Origin: Ooceraea biroi
Taxonomy: Eukaryota; Arthropoda; Insecta; Hymenoptera; Formicidae
NCBI RefSeq assembly: GCF_003672135.1
Contig: NC_039506.1
Coordinates: 9,300,001 to 9,364,000, forward strand
Reading direction: 5' to 3'
Length of the DNA: 64,000 bases
Part shown: in pieces, positions 31,737-45,599 of the stretch
Position numbering within the stretch: position 1 is the first letter of the stretch
Layout: the number at the start of each line of letters is the position of its first letter
Made by a program: the position numbers and the translations under genes
Notes under the pieces: model-generated
Seen by the model: only the letters and a program-made list of their open reading frames with translations
Databases searched by the model: none
What the model was told of the DNA's origin: nothing

Positions 31737-34700
31737 GTGAGTAAAATTTCAATGCTCCGCTTTGAGCGAACTTACTGTAGAGTAGCCATAATGCATGCTT
31801 AAGGGCTTCGTAAATCGCATTGATCTTTAGGAATACAAGGAGATAACAAACAAGCTCTCAAACCGAAGCGATTAAAAGCATTAATCCTACTAAGTACTTA
31901 CTGAGTAGGAAACGCGATACTCGAAATACACCGTATAATCGGTCTGTGTTGAATGACTGACGAAATCCGCAATAATGCTGCTTTACACGGGCCAAAATAA
32001 AGAACAAAAATTTATAGAATAAATACATGAAGAATGATAAAGTTTATACATTTATCTAAGATGCAACCTCACAATAATGATTTTATTCTTATCGTTATAA
32101 AAATTAATCATGCATGAAGAAAACTTGAATTAAATCATGAATGCATTAAATATTGCATTAGATTTTTAAATCCTTTATTTCCAAGCGCAATATTGCTCCC
32201 AGATTCTCGGTCTTTTATCTTCATTAAGGTAAATTATCTAATGACATATTATATAATTCCACAGAAATTAAGTAATTAGAAATTTTAAGCATTGTCGAAA
32301 AAAGGACAATTTTACAGAAAGAAAATTCAATTTCACTTTTATCATAGCTGCTAAATAATATATTAAAAATATCGATATGTACGCTGAGAAATTAAGAGTT
32401 AATTTCTATCTGTACATTAATAGTTTGTTGAGGAGAGATTCTATATTAAATTTAAATTAATATTATTTTTATATCAGATTTATAGCGTTATAAGGTTCTC
32501 TGTCATTTTAATTTTATAAAAAAAACATGCTGTGTACATTTGTCTCTTTTTCTCTCTCGCTTTCTTCCTGTCTCTGACATTCTATATGTGTATAATATTC
32601 TTATATAACGTGTTCTTACCGGGAAAAGAATAATGTAGGCCACTTGGGGGCTTGAGAAATAGGTTACTCAGATAAGGGTTAACACGACTTTTAAAGTTAC
32701 ACCGTCCAAAGACATTTATCTTGTGTAACGTACAACAGACGTCATTTTCATCCCCTTCGTTCATCTGCAAATTTGGCCAGCAAGAATTCCAAATAGCTAT
32801 TTATTATTCTCACTGAATACGCTTCTTATCATCGCGCACAGTTTAAATATTTGTTTTTACTTACCTTGCTCAATTCTAGTTAATTAATGGACGTGAGTTC
32901 CATTTTCTTTCGTTTAGACATGAGCCGAATTATTTAAAGTTTTATGAGTAAATCCACAAACGACAGCATAGTTGTGGATATACGTATATAAAGGCGCCTT
33001 GAGAAATCGCCGTTTGATAACGGTTTGGCTGATTCTTTTGATCAGGAATCCATCGAATTTCGGTTTATCTTTCTGAGAAGTTATTCCTTCGAAAGATCTC
33101 GAGGGTCGTTTGCACGCAGCGAAATGAAAAAGCAAAAAGTTTTCCGTTGTAGCGCGTATTTGGAACAGAACACTTTATCAATTGATCAGTCAGGTGGAAA
33201 AATTTGCGCAGAACGAATTACTTTTATTACTATTTATTATATAACTTTTATCGGAAGTTAGATAATTTATATGAAGTGTTAATATTGTTTATTCATTTAT
33301 TATTTCCGACCTCATTTCATTAGACTCTTGCACACTTAAAAATTCGTAATAGTGCCGGAAGTATGATTAATTACAATTTTCGTCGGCCGACATGGTTACA
33401 ATAAAAATTTCGATAATGGAATATTTCGAGTTCGTTGTACCTTCAGCTTGTATGTCGAATATCGTCGCTGATCGAATAAATTTAATGCACAGTTTCTAAT
33501 CTTTATAAAAATCACATATACGTGCTAATCAATAAGTTATTATTAACTGAATTATTATTAAATAATTAAATGTAACAAATCATAAATAATTGAAGACCAG
33601 TTTTTATTATTCTGAGCATGAATTGAGATATTATATAATTGCTACTCCATGGAGCATCCGTGTTCGTAAACGAATTTATCGAAATAACTTGCTGACACGT
33701 ACGATGCCATTACAGTATTTAATTTTATTTTTTTATATATTTCGATGCTGCCCAATATGTTAGAAAAGAGAGGAGACTTTGTATATCTATATTCACTGAT
33801 GAGACACACCACGTTTCCGTCGTTAGAATTTGCTCCGAATGTAGATGGCTGAGACATTCTGGAAAGGTGCAGCAGAGCCTCCATTATCTGAGCATTTGAA
33901 TATTTTATCGTTCGAGTGATTTACCATTCTGGCATGATGTTTCCTTGAAAGTACGAGGAACTGCGATTATTACAAGAATATTATACAATCCATAAGAGCG
34001 ATTGTTACACATATCTGTTAAAAACGGTTTATTGTTTAGATTAATATGGATAATTGTTGTACGAATAATTACCATGTATACAGTAATGCTAATAAAATTA
34101 TCTGATTTGTTTATTTAAGAAACACAAGTGACTGTATTGGAAGCAAAGAGAATGGTAGAATTTGCCGTAATATTCGCAGTTTGTTTTTAATTTCATCCCG
34201 CTAATTATAAAAGTTTTCGCGCGATTGCTCCGTTACCAGAGTTAATTTAATTAAGTTAATTAAGTTAATTTAATAATCGAGAATTGTTGAGTTTAATGCA
34301 AACGTAATCCAAACGATAATTATTATCTGTCATTGGATCTGATCGTTGTTCAGCGTTTTTACTATGCCAGTGCGCGATAGATTCACGTTATTTCTCTCGC
34401 AGCTGTTCGAGTGCTCGTTTGTTTCTCAGCCAGAAAAAAGCTCAATTTATCGGTGTTAATTGGAAGAAGAAAACTATAAGTAAGCGTAAACCAATTAAGA
34501 AGATATGTGTTGTTTTTCTTTCATTTTCAGTAAAATTTATTATATGGATTTATTAAAAAGTTGGAATTTTTAAGGATATATTTATAGAAACAAAATCATG
34601 AACTTGATCATGAAACAATTTCAATTTAACAAAAACGCGGATTCAAGAACCTCAATATTTTAAGATTCTGAAAGTTGAGTCAATAATTCAAAATTATAAA

Positions 34701-35554
34701 ATATTTCACATAATGCAGCATAAGCTCAGTAATTTAAAATTTACGAAGAATTGCATGAAATGTTTCGAACAAGTGATGAAAGATTTTCTGTGGCAGCGTT
34801 GTGAAATTGATGTTTTCAAGTGGCGATCGTTTTAAGAAGGCACGTTGGAAAGAATCGCGAAAATGTTCCTAGGGGGACCTTTTACCCTCAGGTAATATTT
34901 CTGTGACGGCGATCATGTGGGTTGCCATATAAACACGCCTACATCGCCATAGAGAAGCAGCGTGATAAGTGGCTTGATCCGGGGTGATCGCGAGGACAGC
35001 CGGAAACCGTGGTGCGGGGTGCGGCGTCATGATCTTCTGTAAATCGTACGTGACTGGGGATCCGATGAACTTCATTAAAGTTTGACATTTGCGAGATTGG
35101 AAAACGCGCGGCGAGTTCGTGGTCGCTCATCCGCTTGCTCGCAGCTCGCTCGTAACTTGCGCGATCGTAAGCAGAGTCGATGTTCTTTTGCTTTCAAGAT
35201 TCCATTCAATCGGAGTTGTAAGGGTGGTCTTGCGGCTACCGTGCGGTATATGTGCGGTATATGATACCGATAGCCCTTATTGGACCTAATTAGATCGAAA
35301 AAAAGAGAATTAGACTATGACTATAATTCTTCATAATATAAGAACTGCAATGTTGTGTGCGTGTATGTATATGGTATCTAAAATAATAAGAACAAGATAT
35401 ATTTCTCCTTACTTTTGCAAGTAATTATATGCAAGAATAATATATAGCATTTAATATATATTATAGCTTATTATTTTTTCATAAAACATTGTACATTTAT
35501 GTTTGGAAAAGTTATCTATATAAAGATTAATAAAATCCGTAAACAGTTTTATTA
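31737..35554. other. Probable intron or intergenic DNA, no exon recognised
   Basis: AT-rich, with one CpG-rich patch at about 34800-35290 that is open on both strands (for example 34869-35075, minus) without known motifs. No transposon ends were seen. Confidence 0.45.
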
Positions 35555-35562
35555 AATTTCCA

Positions 35563-35644
35563 TACAGCACAGAAGCTTGCAGCAACATTGCAGTAATATG
35601 CAACATTGCTGCATTGCAATGTTGCTGCAAACTTCTGTGCTGTA
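35563..35644. repeat. Hairpin with 30-bp stem and 22-nt loop
   Basis: 35563-35592 and 35615-35644 are inverted repeats with one mismatch (TACAGCACAGAAGCTTGCAG... and its partner), and weaker pairing continues outward to about 35555 and 35651. On the minus strand the mismatch becomes a G-U pair. The loop can also pair with part of the stem (GCAACATTGC/GCAATGTTGC). The size suits a small-RNA precursor, but the nearly perfect stem and repetitive wording are equally typical of a short hairpin repeat. Confidence 0.8.
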
Positions 35645-35654
35645 CGGATTTGTA

Positions 35655-38600
35655 TTGATCTGTTATTCTCGAGTTACATTTAAATTTGTTCGAGGTAATG
35701 TAACGAGATCATATGTTTTTGGATTAAATTGAAAAATAATATTTCTCACGAAGTATTGTTTAAAAAATATTATATAAAGTGAAAATTTTAACTCTTAACT
35801 TTTGGACTAAAGATAAAAAAAATTGAATTTTGTTTTAAGAATATTATTATTGCGTCTGCATATATCTAGCGGAAATGCATTTGTGAAACGAATGCTTATT
35901 CTCTCTTTGTATTGTTCTGTCTCGTGTAAGTGACATGTGGTAATTGTCATCGCGTATCACGCGACTCTCAAGCTATGCGATATCCTGCAACTTCAAGATC
36001 CTCTTTTGTCATCCACATGTCTTTCCTTTCGTACTTCAGTAGATGCACTTTTCCATTCCCATATGTGCGGATAGGTGCTATTGTTCGAGGTAGTAAAGTA
36101 CGTCATTCCGCGGAAAACATTTTTCCTGCCAGTAAATCCGACGTGTTGTTTTCTTGAGACAGTTTCGTTTTGCGATCACTATAGAGTAACTTACATCCCG
36201 CGAATAAAGACAACACTATTTTCCCTTGCTTCTCAGCAATTGTTTTTAACTGTGCATATAATTTTCTGAACATTTTTAAGTATTGTTTATCTTTTGCTTT
36301 GCCGTAGTCTTAAAACACACAAAAATGAAATAGATACAAATTTATGTTAACAAAAATTGATATTAAATTATTTAGAAATAAAAAGTCATATTTATGAGAA
36401 ATATTGTTATAAAATCCTTAAGATATTCATAAACGTAACATAAATTTTAATTTCGTTCTTTAAGTATATATTTTGCTATTTAAAAGATAAATTATTTATT
36501 TAATCATAAAACAAACTTAAATTTTTAAGGTTTTTCCATATTTGGTATAATAATATATAATTTGGTTTTTATTAAATCTACAATATATTTTTATCGGAAT
36601 TAGCAATTTCTATGTTAAATATTTTAATATAAAAATATGGGTTAATTGGAAGTTTCTAATTAACACTACTATGTCGCTACTACGTAGAAGTATGACAATT
36701 TTAAAAGTAATTATAGATGAGTTTTTCCGGAATTTTAAGTATGCGTATTAATTATCGCTGCGATAATCGGGTTTTTAACATTACCGTAAGTTCTTTCTTT
36801 ACATTCCATCCATACTACGTACGATACATCGATTTTACATCTTTTTCGTTACTATAAAATTCTTTAGAAAATATTTGTCTAATAATGAATATATATCGTA
36901 AAATTAATATTGCCAATTTTATATTCATGGAGATCCATAAAATATATTTATTAACATAGTTTTGTAGTATGCAGAATGGTTTCTCATAAATGAAGTACAC
37001 AAAGCAAAAAGTATATAAGTTGACAAATGTTCTTTATTGCACATTTTACTTCGACTGCAATAACAAAGAAAACTTGATGAAATAGTTACTAATTATTTTC
37101 GAATGGAAAAGTATCTTTTTAAATGTTTGCATCAATTTTGTTGTGTAAGTTTCGAAACGCCTAAATTGTATTATATAAAAATTATATTCGCAATATATAA
37201 ATCCGTGTAATATATAAATTAATTTTATTCGTTTTATTCGTTCAATCCAGCACAAAAATTATTATTAATTATTTAATAATTAGAATTAATAATTTTAATT
37301 CTAATTGATTATAGAGTTCAAAAGCAGTTAATTAAAAATTTTGTTATAATCTATTTTTGATCTATTAAATAAATTAGTGCAACGTAGTGCATATATTTTT
37401 GCCGTTGGCGTATCTTTACTTTCATTTCAGAGGCAAGAGAAACGCATGAGGAAAAAATAATATCTTTAAAATATGAAGCTTTCTTCAGAGAAAGTTTTTT
37501 TCAAGAAAAGAGGATTGTTCTAGACATTGTTGAATATAATGAGATTAAAAATATAATAACTTCAGCATCCGGAAATAGTTAATTTCCGGAGCAAGCGGTT
37601 GAATCGATAACGTTGCGAAGGCCATTGCGTAAAGGTTCTCGTGTTCGGATTGGCAACTAAATCCAATAGTCATTGGCAATTTATAACCGCCGGCCACCTT
37701 GTGACCGCATTGGTTGTTAGATGTTTCGGCGTTGTGAACCGTATGGTCCATAAATAAATAAATGCGATAGCGCATCTAGCATGTCAAACATGTCCATTTG
37801 TTATGTAGTGATTTGCAATAGATTCTGCATCGATTGCCAACAGCTATTCATAGTCCGTGTCCGAAAGCGATACGGTTTGTGCTCTGAAATAAATAGAAGG
37901 ATGAAAAGGCGGACCACGCCCTTTCTCTCTCGCGTCGCGATTCCGCTCACGAAGGCGAGCTTGCGAAGAACACACTGCTCTCAAAGTAGCTGTAAAATTA
38001 CTTCCAACTGCCCTCATGAACGTTTGTCATTCATTTCTTGCGTCTTCCCGCAGCGGATGCCGCAAACGTTGCGGTTCAACTGAGATATTTAATCACCGGG
38101 ATCGCGCTGCACCGCCATATGAATTTTTATTCCTCCATTTGCATTTTCGCGGAGTACTTAGGAGCGATTCCGCGGTAATCACAGGGGATTAGTAATTATA
38201 AAAAAGGTCGTTTCCTTGCCATTGGCACGGATTTGCCGTTGGGAGCGTGGTCGTTGGAATATTAACGAAATTACACAGTAATTATCAAGTTTTCTAATAA
38301 ATTTGGAAATGTAAATTCTTCTCAATTTTGGCAGGGAACCAAATGTCTACTTTTAATATTATCATTTATTTTATGATAATTGAGACATATTTTAATCGTA
38401 TTTTAAATAAAAGACATAAAGCAAAAATATGTAATTGTAATAAATGATATGTCGCTGTTTTAATGTACTTAATATAGAGATTAATCTTATACATTTAGGT
38501 TGTACATTATGAAGATAGTTTTACAAAATTTATATTGTTATTAGAGAAAGAGAGAGAGAGAGAGAGAGTGTAAACGGAAATATAAAAATATTACATACTG

Positions 38601-41600
38601 CTAATGGGACTATTTTAGAATGCGAAAATTGATAAAATTTGTTCTTTGCGCATTTTTATATTGGACATACAAATAATCTGATCTGATTTTTATGCATCTG
38701 CATCCTGAATGCATCCTGTTCCGGTAAAATGTTGACGATAATCGAACGATTTCTAGGAAGACGGTGGCAGTACAGCCGCCGTTACGCAAAGAGCTCTAAC
38801 GAAGGAGATTGAGTTAGGTGGATAAAAGATCAAAGATACGGAACATCGCGGGAAATTGGCAAGATTCGCACAGGCGCGTGTTTTACAAATTTCCGCCGCA
38901 ACGCAATATCCTGTCTGTAAAATGCGGACGCAAAATGAGAAAATTCCTGGCACGTCATTCACAAACAGTGAAACGCAAGTGTACTGAGCGAGAATTAAAA
39001 GAATCGGCTTAATTCACCGGAAATATGACTTGAGGCGGATCACAGTTACTGTGCATCCGGTTGCTCGTTTTCTTCTATTTTGCGTTGAATGTTAAGACGA
39101 GTTCGAGTCTCGAATTCCAACGCAGGGTGGCTGTGAATACCACAAGCGCGGTTTAACAAAAACTCCGGTGTATCCTGAATATGAAAAATGGAAAACTGAA
39201 CTACTGGAGAACTTATCGTGGAAAATTGAGCGGACGTAACTTTTCGCGAAGATACATTGTAATGTATTCGTAATATCGTAAAGTGGATCTCACGGAAATG
39301 TTGATTGCACTTAACGCGCACGTACCTCGATTAGGAAACTTACCAAATGCGATTATCTGACGCGTTTCCCAAGTTTTGTGTCGGCCGAATTGCGCCATAA
39401 ATTTCTTTCGCATTTCTGATAAGTAACGTTGTACATCATACGCACGATTCTATTATTCACACTTAATAAAGATTCACGGCGTCTAGTTTTGGCGTAAACG
39501 TGGCTGGAAAACTAACAATTGTTTGTGTAACTTTTTATGAGTTCCCCTCTCTGTCCCGTAATAGTTAATTTTAACGCATACGTCACCTGTAATGTCATCC
39601 TGTTAGCAAAAGTTTCATAATTATGAAAAATTATAATGCGTACATGATAATTACATGCGTACATAATTATGCTTACAAAAAGATATATGATACAAAAAAG
39701 TAGTAAGAACTGATGTCTGTTCTTGTTGAGGTAGACTTAAAAAATTCATCGGAGATCTATCTATTGCAAAAAGACATACAACATTTTGGGTCATTTTTTA
39801 TAATATTATCTAATAATTCATTTGAATGTAGTTATTTCTCTATCGATTTTTTAAGTTCAAATTTACATTTTAACATATATTTTATTTATAATATTATACG
39901 TTAACGTATAATGTGTTATTCGTAAATATTATAAATATAATATTACATTATACGTTAAATAAATATAATATTATGCATTATACGTCGATTTCACGAATTG
40001 CGCCGCGATTAGTTGCCGTTTGAAATGAACATGTGAAAGCATAGTGTAGTTGAGTCTAATAGTTTTGAATTAACAAATATCTCATGTGGAACTGCGACTA
40101 GCGACAATCACAGTGCACAAAAGCTCTTATTTATATAGCAGTACTATTTTAAAAGCTTAATATCGAGAATTGCAGTTTTTGTTTCTGTCGAAATTATATG
40201 TAAATGAATTCGTGCAAAAAGCGCAAAAGACCGGGATTCTGTCACCGCCGGACTGTATTTGCATTCAATCCCGTCAATAATAGCGACCGCATGAAACTTT
40301 CAACGAGTCTCGCTCGCAAATAAAATCCCGCGAACGAATTCGTAAGGAGGCGCCGCCTAATCCATCAATCGACGAGCAAATTTCCTGGAGAATCTTTTGT
40401 CGCCGCCGGAAGGCCGGAGATTCGCGGTTCCTCGAAAACACATACCTGTTGCAGTTCCGAAAGTCGCCAAAGATCCATTCATAAAAAGCACCGCTTTTCC
40501 GTTGAAACGAGCGCCAGTGCCGTTGAGGACTCGTTTGGGACGCGCCCTTTCCGTTCCAGCCAGGACGTCAACGCGGGTCATGTTTTTGCCAAGTAGACTG
40601 CCGTAGGTCGAGGGTCAATGACTACTGACGATCGTTCGGCTTTGACCTTTTCCCAGATCCCCGACATCATCCTCAGGGTCGTCTGATCCCTGCGGGCTAA
40701 TAGAATGTCCCTCGGATCTTACTTTCTCCATTAATAATTGATTTAAGGGCGGGATACTAGTGACTTTCGACGAAGTATGTTAATGATTTTGTCAGTAATA
40801 CGGTTTCCGAGATCAATAGATTAATCTCATCTCGTCGATTTTCTATCTATTTGAGTAATTTATTTTGCATTATATTTAATCCAAATTAAATTGAGAAAGC
40901 TAAAGCTATAATATTTACGCTTCATACCAGCAAATCGAAAATTGAGGTTATATACGCGAATGCTGTTATCGCGAATATTATTTAAAAAAGAAAATAATTA
41001 AATTTAGGCGGAACGGGCGTGATTTCGACGCGATTCTGCCATCTTGATGGAACTTTCTTAATTAATTTGCAAGTTTAGCATTCCTGAGTGTCACAGGCAG
41101 TCGCGATTCCAGCGTTTACAGTTGCCTTCATATCGAGGACGCTTTTTCGACTTGTACGAGTGAGCGAGCAGATAGCAATCATAGCAGCGACGGTAGTGGT
41201 CTCCGTTGAGATAGCAAAATAGATTCGGCGAGTCGATTGCTTTCCAGCGGATATTTGAGTAAACTGTTGAGACAGCTTATCTAAACATTGATCTAATCGA
41301 TACGATACAGTGATAATGTGTAGATCCGTAGAACGCAACTAGAATTCCACACTAACGGAAGACAAACGACGGATAATAGATATTTTGCTCCTTAGTTATC
41401 CCAGGCTTAGCTTTGGCGTTGATTGATATATATGTCGAGTTATATATGTTTTCTTGGCAACCGTAAGAGTATCTTAAAACCATTTATCAAGCGTGCATAT
41501 ATATATATATGATATGTATGGATCATATGGCCCGAAGCGTATGTAGACAGTTTGGAGTTGCACAGCTGCAACATACATGTACGTTAATTTATCTTCTTAG

Positions 41601-42875
41601 CTTCATGAGAGAAATTTACCAAATATTTAGACATGTGGAATGACTTTGAGACAAAACACATATTTTTCAAACAACCTGTATCGTAGTTGTATGTATATCC
41701 ACAAAGATGAGTATTAACAACAGCACAAACATATAGAGGGTTGTGATTTCTGCTGGTGCAATATTTAAATAACGTTTTCAGATAATGTGAAATATAAAAT
41801 TTATATTGAAACGATCCATATCCATTATATGCTTTATGCAATTTAATGATGGATATAATGGAGGCAGAAAATAAGTTTTTTGAATAATTCAGCAATGAGG
41901 AAATTGTTCACGATCATTTTTAATAGAAGAATATATTTTTTTCATATCGCCATATGTGAATCCAATTACTGGACGAGCCTCGAGCGGCAATTCCCACTAC
42001 AAAACAATGCCATTACGTGTCTGATTACAAATTAAGTTTTTGCTGTAACATATTTCGCTTAATTAATAACCACCCGAGAGAGCAGCCTGAGGCCAGATAT
42101 TGCCGAAGCACGATTTCAGAGCGTAACTATCATATCGTGCACGCGATTATTCACGAACGGAAGTTGGTCTCATTGATATTTCGGTATTTCCGCGTCACTG
42201 GCTACTATGGAAATTTGGATTCCTGCTGGAAGTCGACTCTCGTCTCGTACTCCAGGTCGATGTTATGATTACGCGATGTCGCGCGGGAGCCTTGCCTTGC
42301 GCCCGTTATAACGTAGAACTTAGTTAAAATCGCGTACTCAAAGATTAGTTCCGGTATTTCACCAGGGAAGGGTTACAGCATCAGCTTCCACCGGCGACGG
42401 TTAGCTTATATTATCGCAACGCCAAAGCCAGGAAACCTCTGCCACCGGATAACACGCGTTTAACTAGCATTATAATTCGATACAGCTTCCTGGCGATTAG
42501 AAAGTTTCCCGCGAGTCGCTGACTACTAGGGCGGTTCACGAGGGTAATTTGGATGCGAGACTCGCATAATTTACGAACCCTTGTCAGTGCTTAGATTAAT
42601 GTGATTTGTTAACGAAATAAAAACGAGGAATTTGTCATCGATTGATTACAGGAGATGAATTACACAATAGACAAGTTGGTACTATAAGTTGGAAAATAAT
42701 GAAATATTTTAGTTTCTTTTTCACAAAATTGTTCAGTTTCTTTATATGGGAGAAAATGGATTATATATTTTTTTAATAGATAAAATAAAATAAAATATAT
42801 ATAACTAAAAATATAGTTTTTTAATAGATAAAATGAAATTAAAAGTTTTTCCTCTTTGAAAGAGAGATATTGAAA
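35655..42875. other. 7-kb non-coding stretch, probable intron
   Basis: Mostly AT-rich. It includes a short (GA)n run at 38549-38569, a perfect 20-bp palindrome ATTATACGTTAACGTATAAT at 39893-39912, and CpG-richer patches at about 37900-38100, 40230-40740, 41030-41340 and 42060-42550. Apart from the weak minus-strand exon candidate at 40446-40581, no coding region is supported. Confidence 0.45.
40446..40581 (-). other. Weak candidate coding exon (minus strand)
   Basis: On the minus strand an ATG at 40581 opens a frame containing RPKRVLNGTGARFNGKAVLF and MNGSLATFGTATG, running into ACTGCAACAG followed by GTATGTG, a strong donor. The opposite strand is also open here, as happens in CpG-rich DNA, and the upstream sequence lacks a good acceptor. 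No family is recognised. Low confidence. Confidence 0.18.
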
Positions 42876-43025
42876 TATGACCTCTACGCGTCCACCTAAT
42901 AAAAAACTATTTAGAAAACAAATTATGTGTCCCTCGAAACCATGCAAGTTTGGTCTGACACATTTTGTTCTATCACCAATAACAGCCGAGATATTCAGGT
43001 GGCCTGTTTTAGGTGCCTCACCCTG
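42876..43025 (+). mobile_element. Solo 150-bp end of the fold-back family seen at 23714-25561
   Basis: From CCTCTACGCGTCCACCTAAT to the terminal GGTGCCTCACCCTG it matches the right arm at about 25406-25561 with few differences, and TA follows at 43026. The homology stops abruptly at 42876 and no matching left end was found nearby, so this is a truncated copy. Confidence 0.85.
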
Positions 43026-44165
43026 TATTGTAAATAATAAGCACCAGATAAATTATAGTATCTTTACCAATGGTAAATTTTTAATTACATAAAATATATT
43101 AATGAATAAATATGATGATTAATTTAAATAATTTCATTTTATGAATATATATATGATTATTATGAAACCTTTCTTTTCCACAATTTCTCATACTTGCGAA
43201 TCAATCCTAAGTTCGTTCTCTATTTCGGTATCCAACATTTACACAAATATGCTCTCAGACCTGTTTCACAATCACACACCGTTTCGGTATTCTGAATGCA
43301 GCGACCCGTGAAGTGCATTGTCGAAAGCCTTTCGCAAGAATCTTATTTTCCCAACCGTTGCGAGAGAGCTGTGAGCGCGTCAAGATGTTGAAAACAAAAG
43401 CCTCTGAAGGGAGCAGTGGGCGTTGGTATATCTTCCTCGACGTCTTTTTCTCTGAGTTTCTTTGCGATCCCGCATGAAGCCTTTTGGATCTATCGAACCT
43501 ACGATCTCTGGTTCGTGGTTCTTCACTTGTAAGCATACTTAAAACTGACGCACTTATTCAGCCCGTCTGGATCGATGTCGGTTGATACTTTTCGTCCTGG
43601 TTGTCCCTTTCAGACGATCTCGCAGATCGCATTGTAATTCTCTGCTCTCCTTCACGAGAAGAGAATTCTGCCGCATATAAATGGTATTATTATAGAAGCT
43701 ATATTGTTAGAGTCCTCGACGATGCTACGAATGACGCCTTAACCACATTTGGTAGGATTTTCGTGCGTCGCTGTTATAACTTGTTATTCGGATGTAAGAT
43801 TTGAGATTTATACTTGCCAAAATGATCACAATCACTTATACTCGTTCACGTACTGCGAGATATAAAAGATATCTTTTTTTTCTTGCATTTGGGGTACAGA
43901 AATAGGTTCTATCGGTTTTCGGTCGCATTTAAAATTTTTGAAATTCGAAAACTAATACAACGATGTTAACAAATAAAACAGATTCGGGATGTTGAACAGA
44001 TTCGAGAGATGGTTTTAAATATTCCCAATATGTGTCATGAGGATTTTCCTGTGTTATCGAAGCGGATTTTCTGCTAAACCGGCTAGAAATTACTTGTATA
44101 ATAACTCAAGTGCAACATGATTGCACGCAATGATAGAAGGATTAAGCATATGAATAGAAAAGTTT

Positions 44166-44166
44166 A

Positions 44167-44202
<36 letters not shown>

Positions 44203-44219
44203 TGTATGTATATATAATA
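44166..44219. repeat. (TATG)n microsatellite
   Basis: About nine TATG units flanked by TATATA. Confidence 0.95.
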
Positions 44220-45210
44220 TGTATATGTATATCGCCTTTGTGCTTCTTGCTGGTGAAGGGCTCACGCAGCGAGCTGTACCCCTGCTGTTGACATAGTCAT
44301 TGTCTTTCATCTCACACATTGTACAATCCGGTGGTGCTCGCTGCTTGAATTCGCGACTGCTTCTTCGCAGCATGGCGGAACCTTACGCAGATAGTGTATT
44401 CTCCTAGTGTAATCCTCAAGGATATATATTCTAACTATGAGTTAACGGGTTAACGCGTTATACGGCCTCCCGTGAGGAACATAAGTACGAACTCACGTAG
44501 AGAAGTTATTGTGACATGAATAGTTGTGTGGCACAATATTGAAGTTTATAGAAATTTATACTGCTATCAGTATTATTATAGAAATTAATTATCTGACCGC
44601 AAAATTATATTAAACGTCCTATTATATGGTTTACCTCAATTGTTCATACAAATAGCTAATTAATAAAGAATTACCGTACTTTGAACTGGATACTTGACAA
44701 TACCTGGTTTTGTATATTTTAGCAGACTTTGCATGCGGAGTATCACAGAATGTCCAGTTAATAAAGAATACGCGATATACATTGGAACAAATATAATACG
44801 AAAAGTAAAAAATTGCATACTACTGTATAATTGCACACATAATAAAAGCATTTTAAAAAAGGTATGAAAAAATTATCTTTTATTTTGAGGTATTTTATAA
44901 TATAGATTAAATTCATGAACATTTATATGTTCTTTTATAACAGATAATTTTTTGATTCTTTCAAAATAAAATATTTAAATCATGAAATGCAATATAGGTA
45001 CGTACAAATTATCCAGCAAAGTATTATTACTATAAAATATAAACTATATGAATAAAAGAGAGTAAAAAGAAAATTTTTGCCAGTAGTTTCATATATCTTT
45101 GATATAATTCAAAATTTCAAAATTTTAGATCTTTCGTTTTTCGCTTTTAATATTTTATAATGTTAAAAAGAAACACATTTCCTCAGAAGAGAGATAGAAT
45201 AGCTTGGTTC

Positions 45211-45235
45211 CATGGGGGTACGAAGTACCCCCATG
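45211..45235. repeat. Perfect 11-bp stem, 3-nt loop hairpin
   Basis: CATGGGGGTAC-GAA-GTACCCCCATG. The match continues imperfectly for five more bases each side (GGTTC/GAATCC). It lies about 460 bp upstream of the CpG-rich candidate first exon. Confidence 0.9.
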
Positions 45236-45599
45236 AATCCTTTCGTTTTCCAGAAAATAAATACATGACTTATGCTTGAGGCGAGATCGCTTCTTTTTTT
45301 ATACACGGCACGTATACATGCGCACCCTCAATATTATCTACCCCTTGTATTCGTCCAAACAAAAAAGGAGTCCAAAGGGACAGCAGAATGTAGGAAAACT
45401 GTGGGTGGTTGCCGCATTTATTTCGCTCTAATATTAGTTCCTGAGATCCTCATGTTTTGCGCAGCAACCCTTAATGATCTTCTCGTATGACGTACAGGAT
45501 CAATCCATGCGATCCATGCAAGGCACTCGGTCAGTCCACACGAGACGGTACAAAGAGGAGGTGCCTCGAAGAGACGTGGAACTGTACGCCGCGTAGTTT

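Larger units (their letters stand above)
43028..45590. other. Non-coding stretch, probable intron
   Basis: CpG-richer around 43250-43800 with short frames only. It holds the TATG repeat at 44166-44219 and the small palindrome at 45211-45235. No exon recognised. Confidence 0.45.

Noticed and set aside
36797..36822. Minus-strand TGGAATGTAAAGAA, identical to the first 14 bases of miR-1.
   Set aside because: The match ends after 14 bases, whereas miR-1 is conserved over its whole length in animals, and the flanks do not form the expected precursor hairpin.
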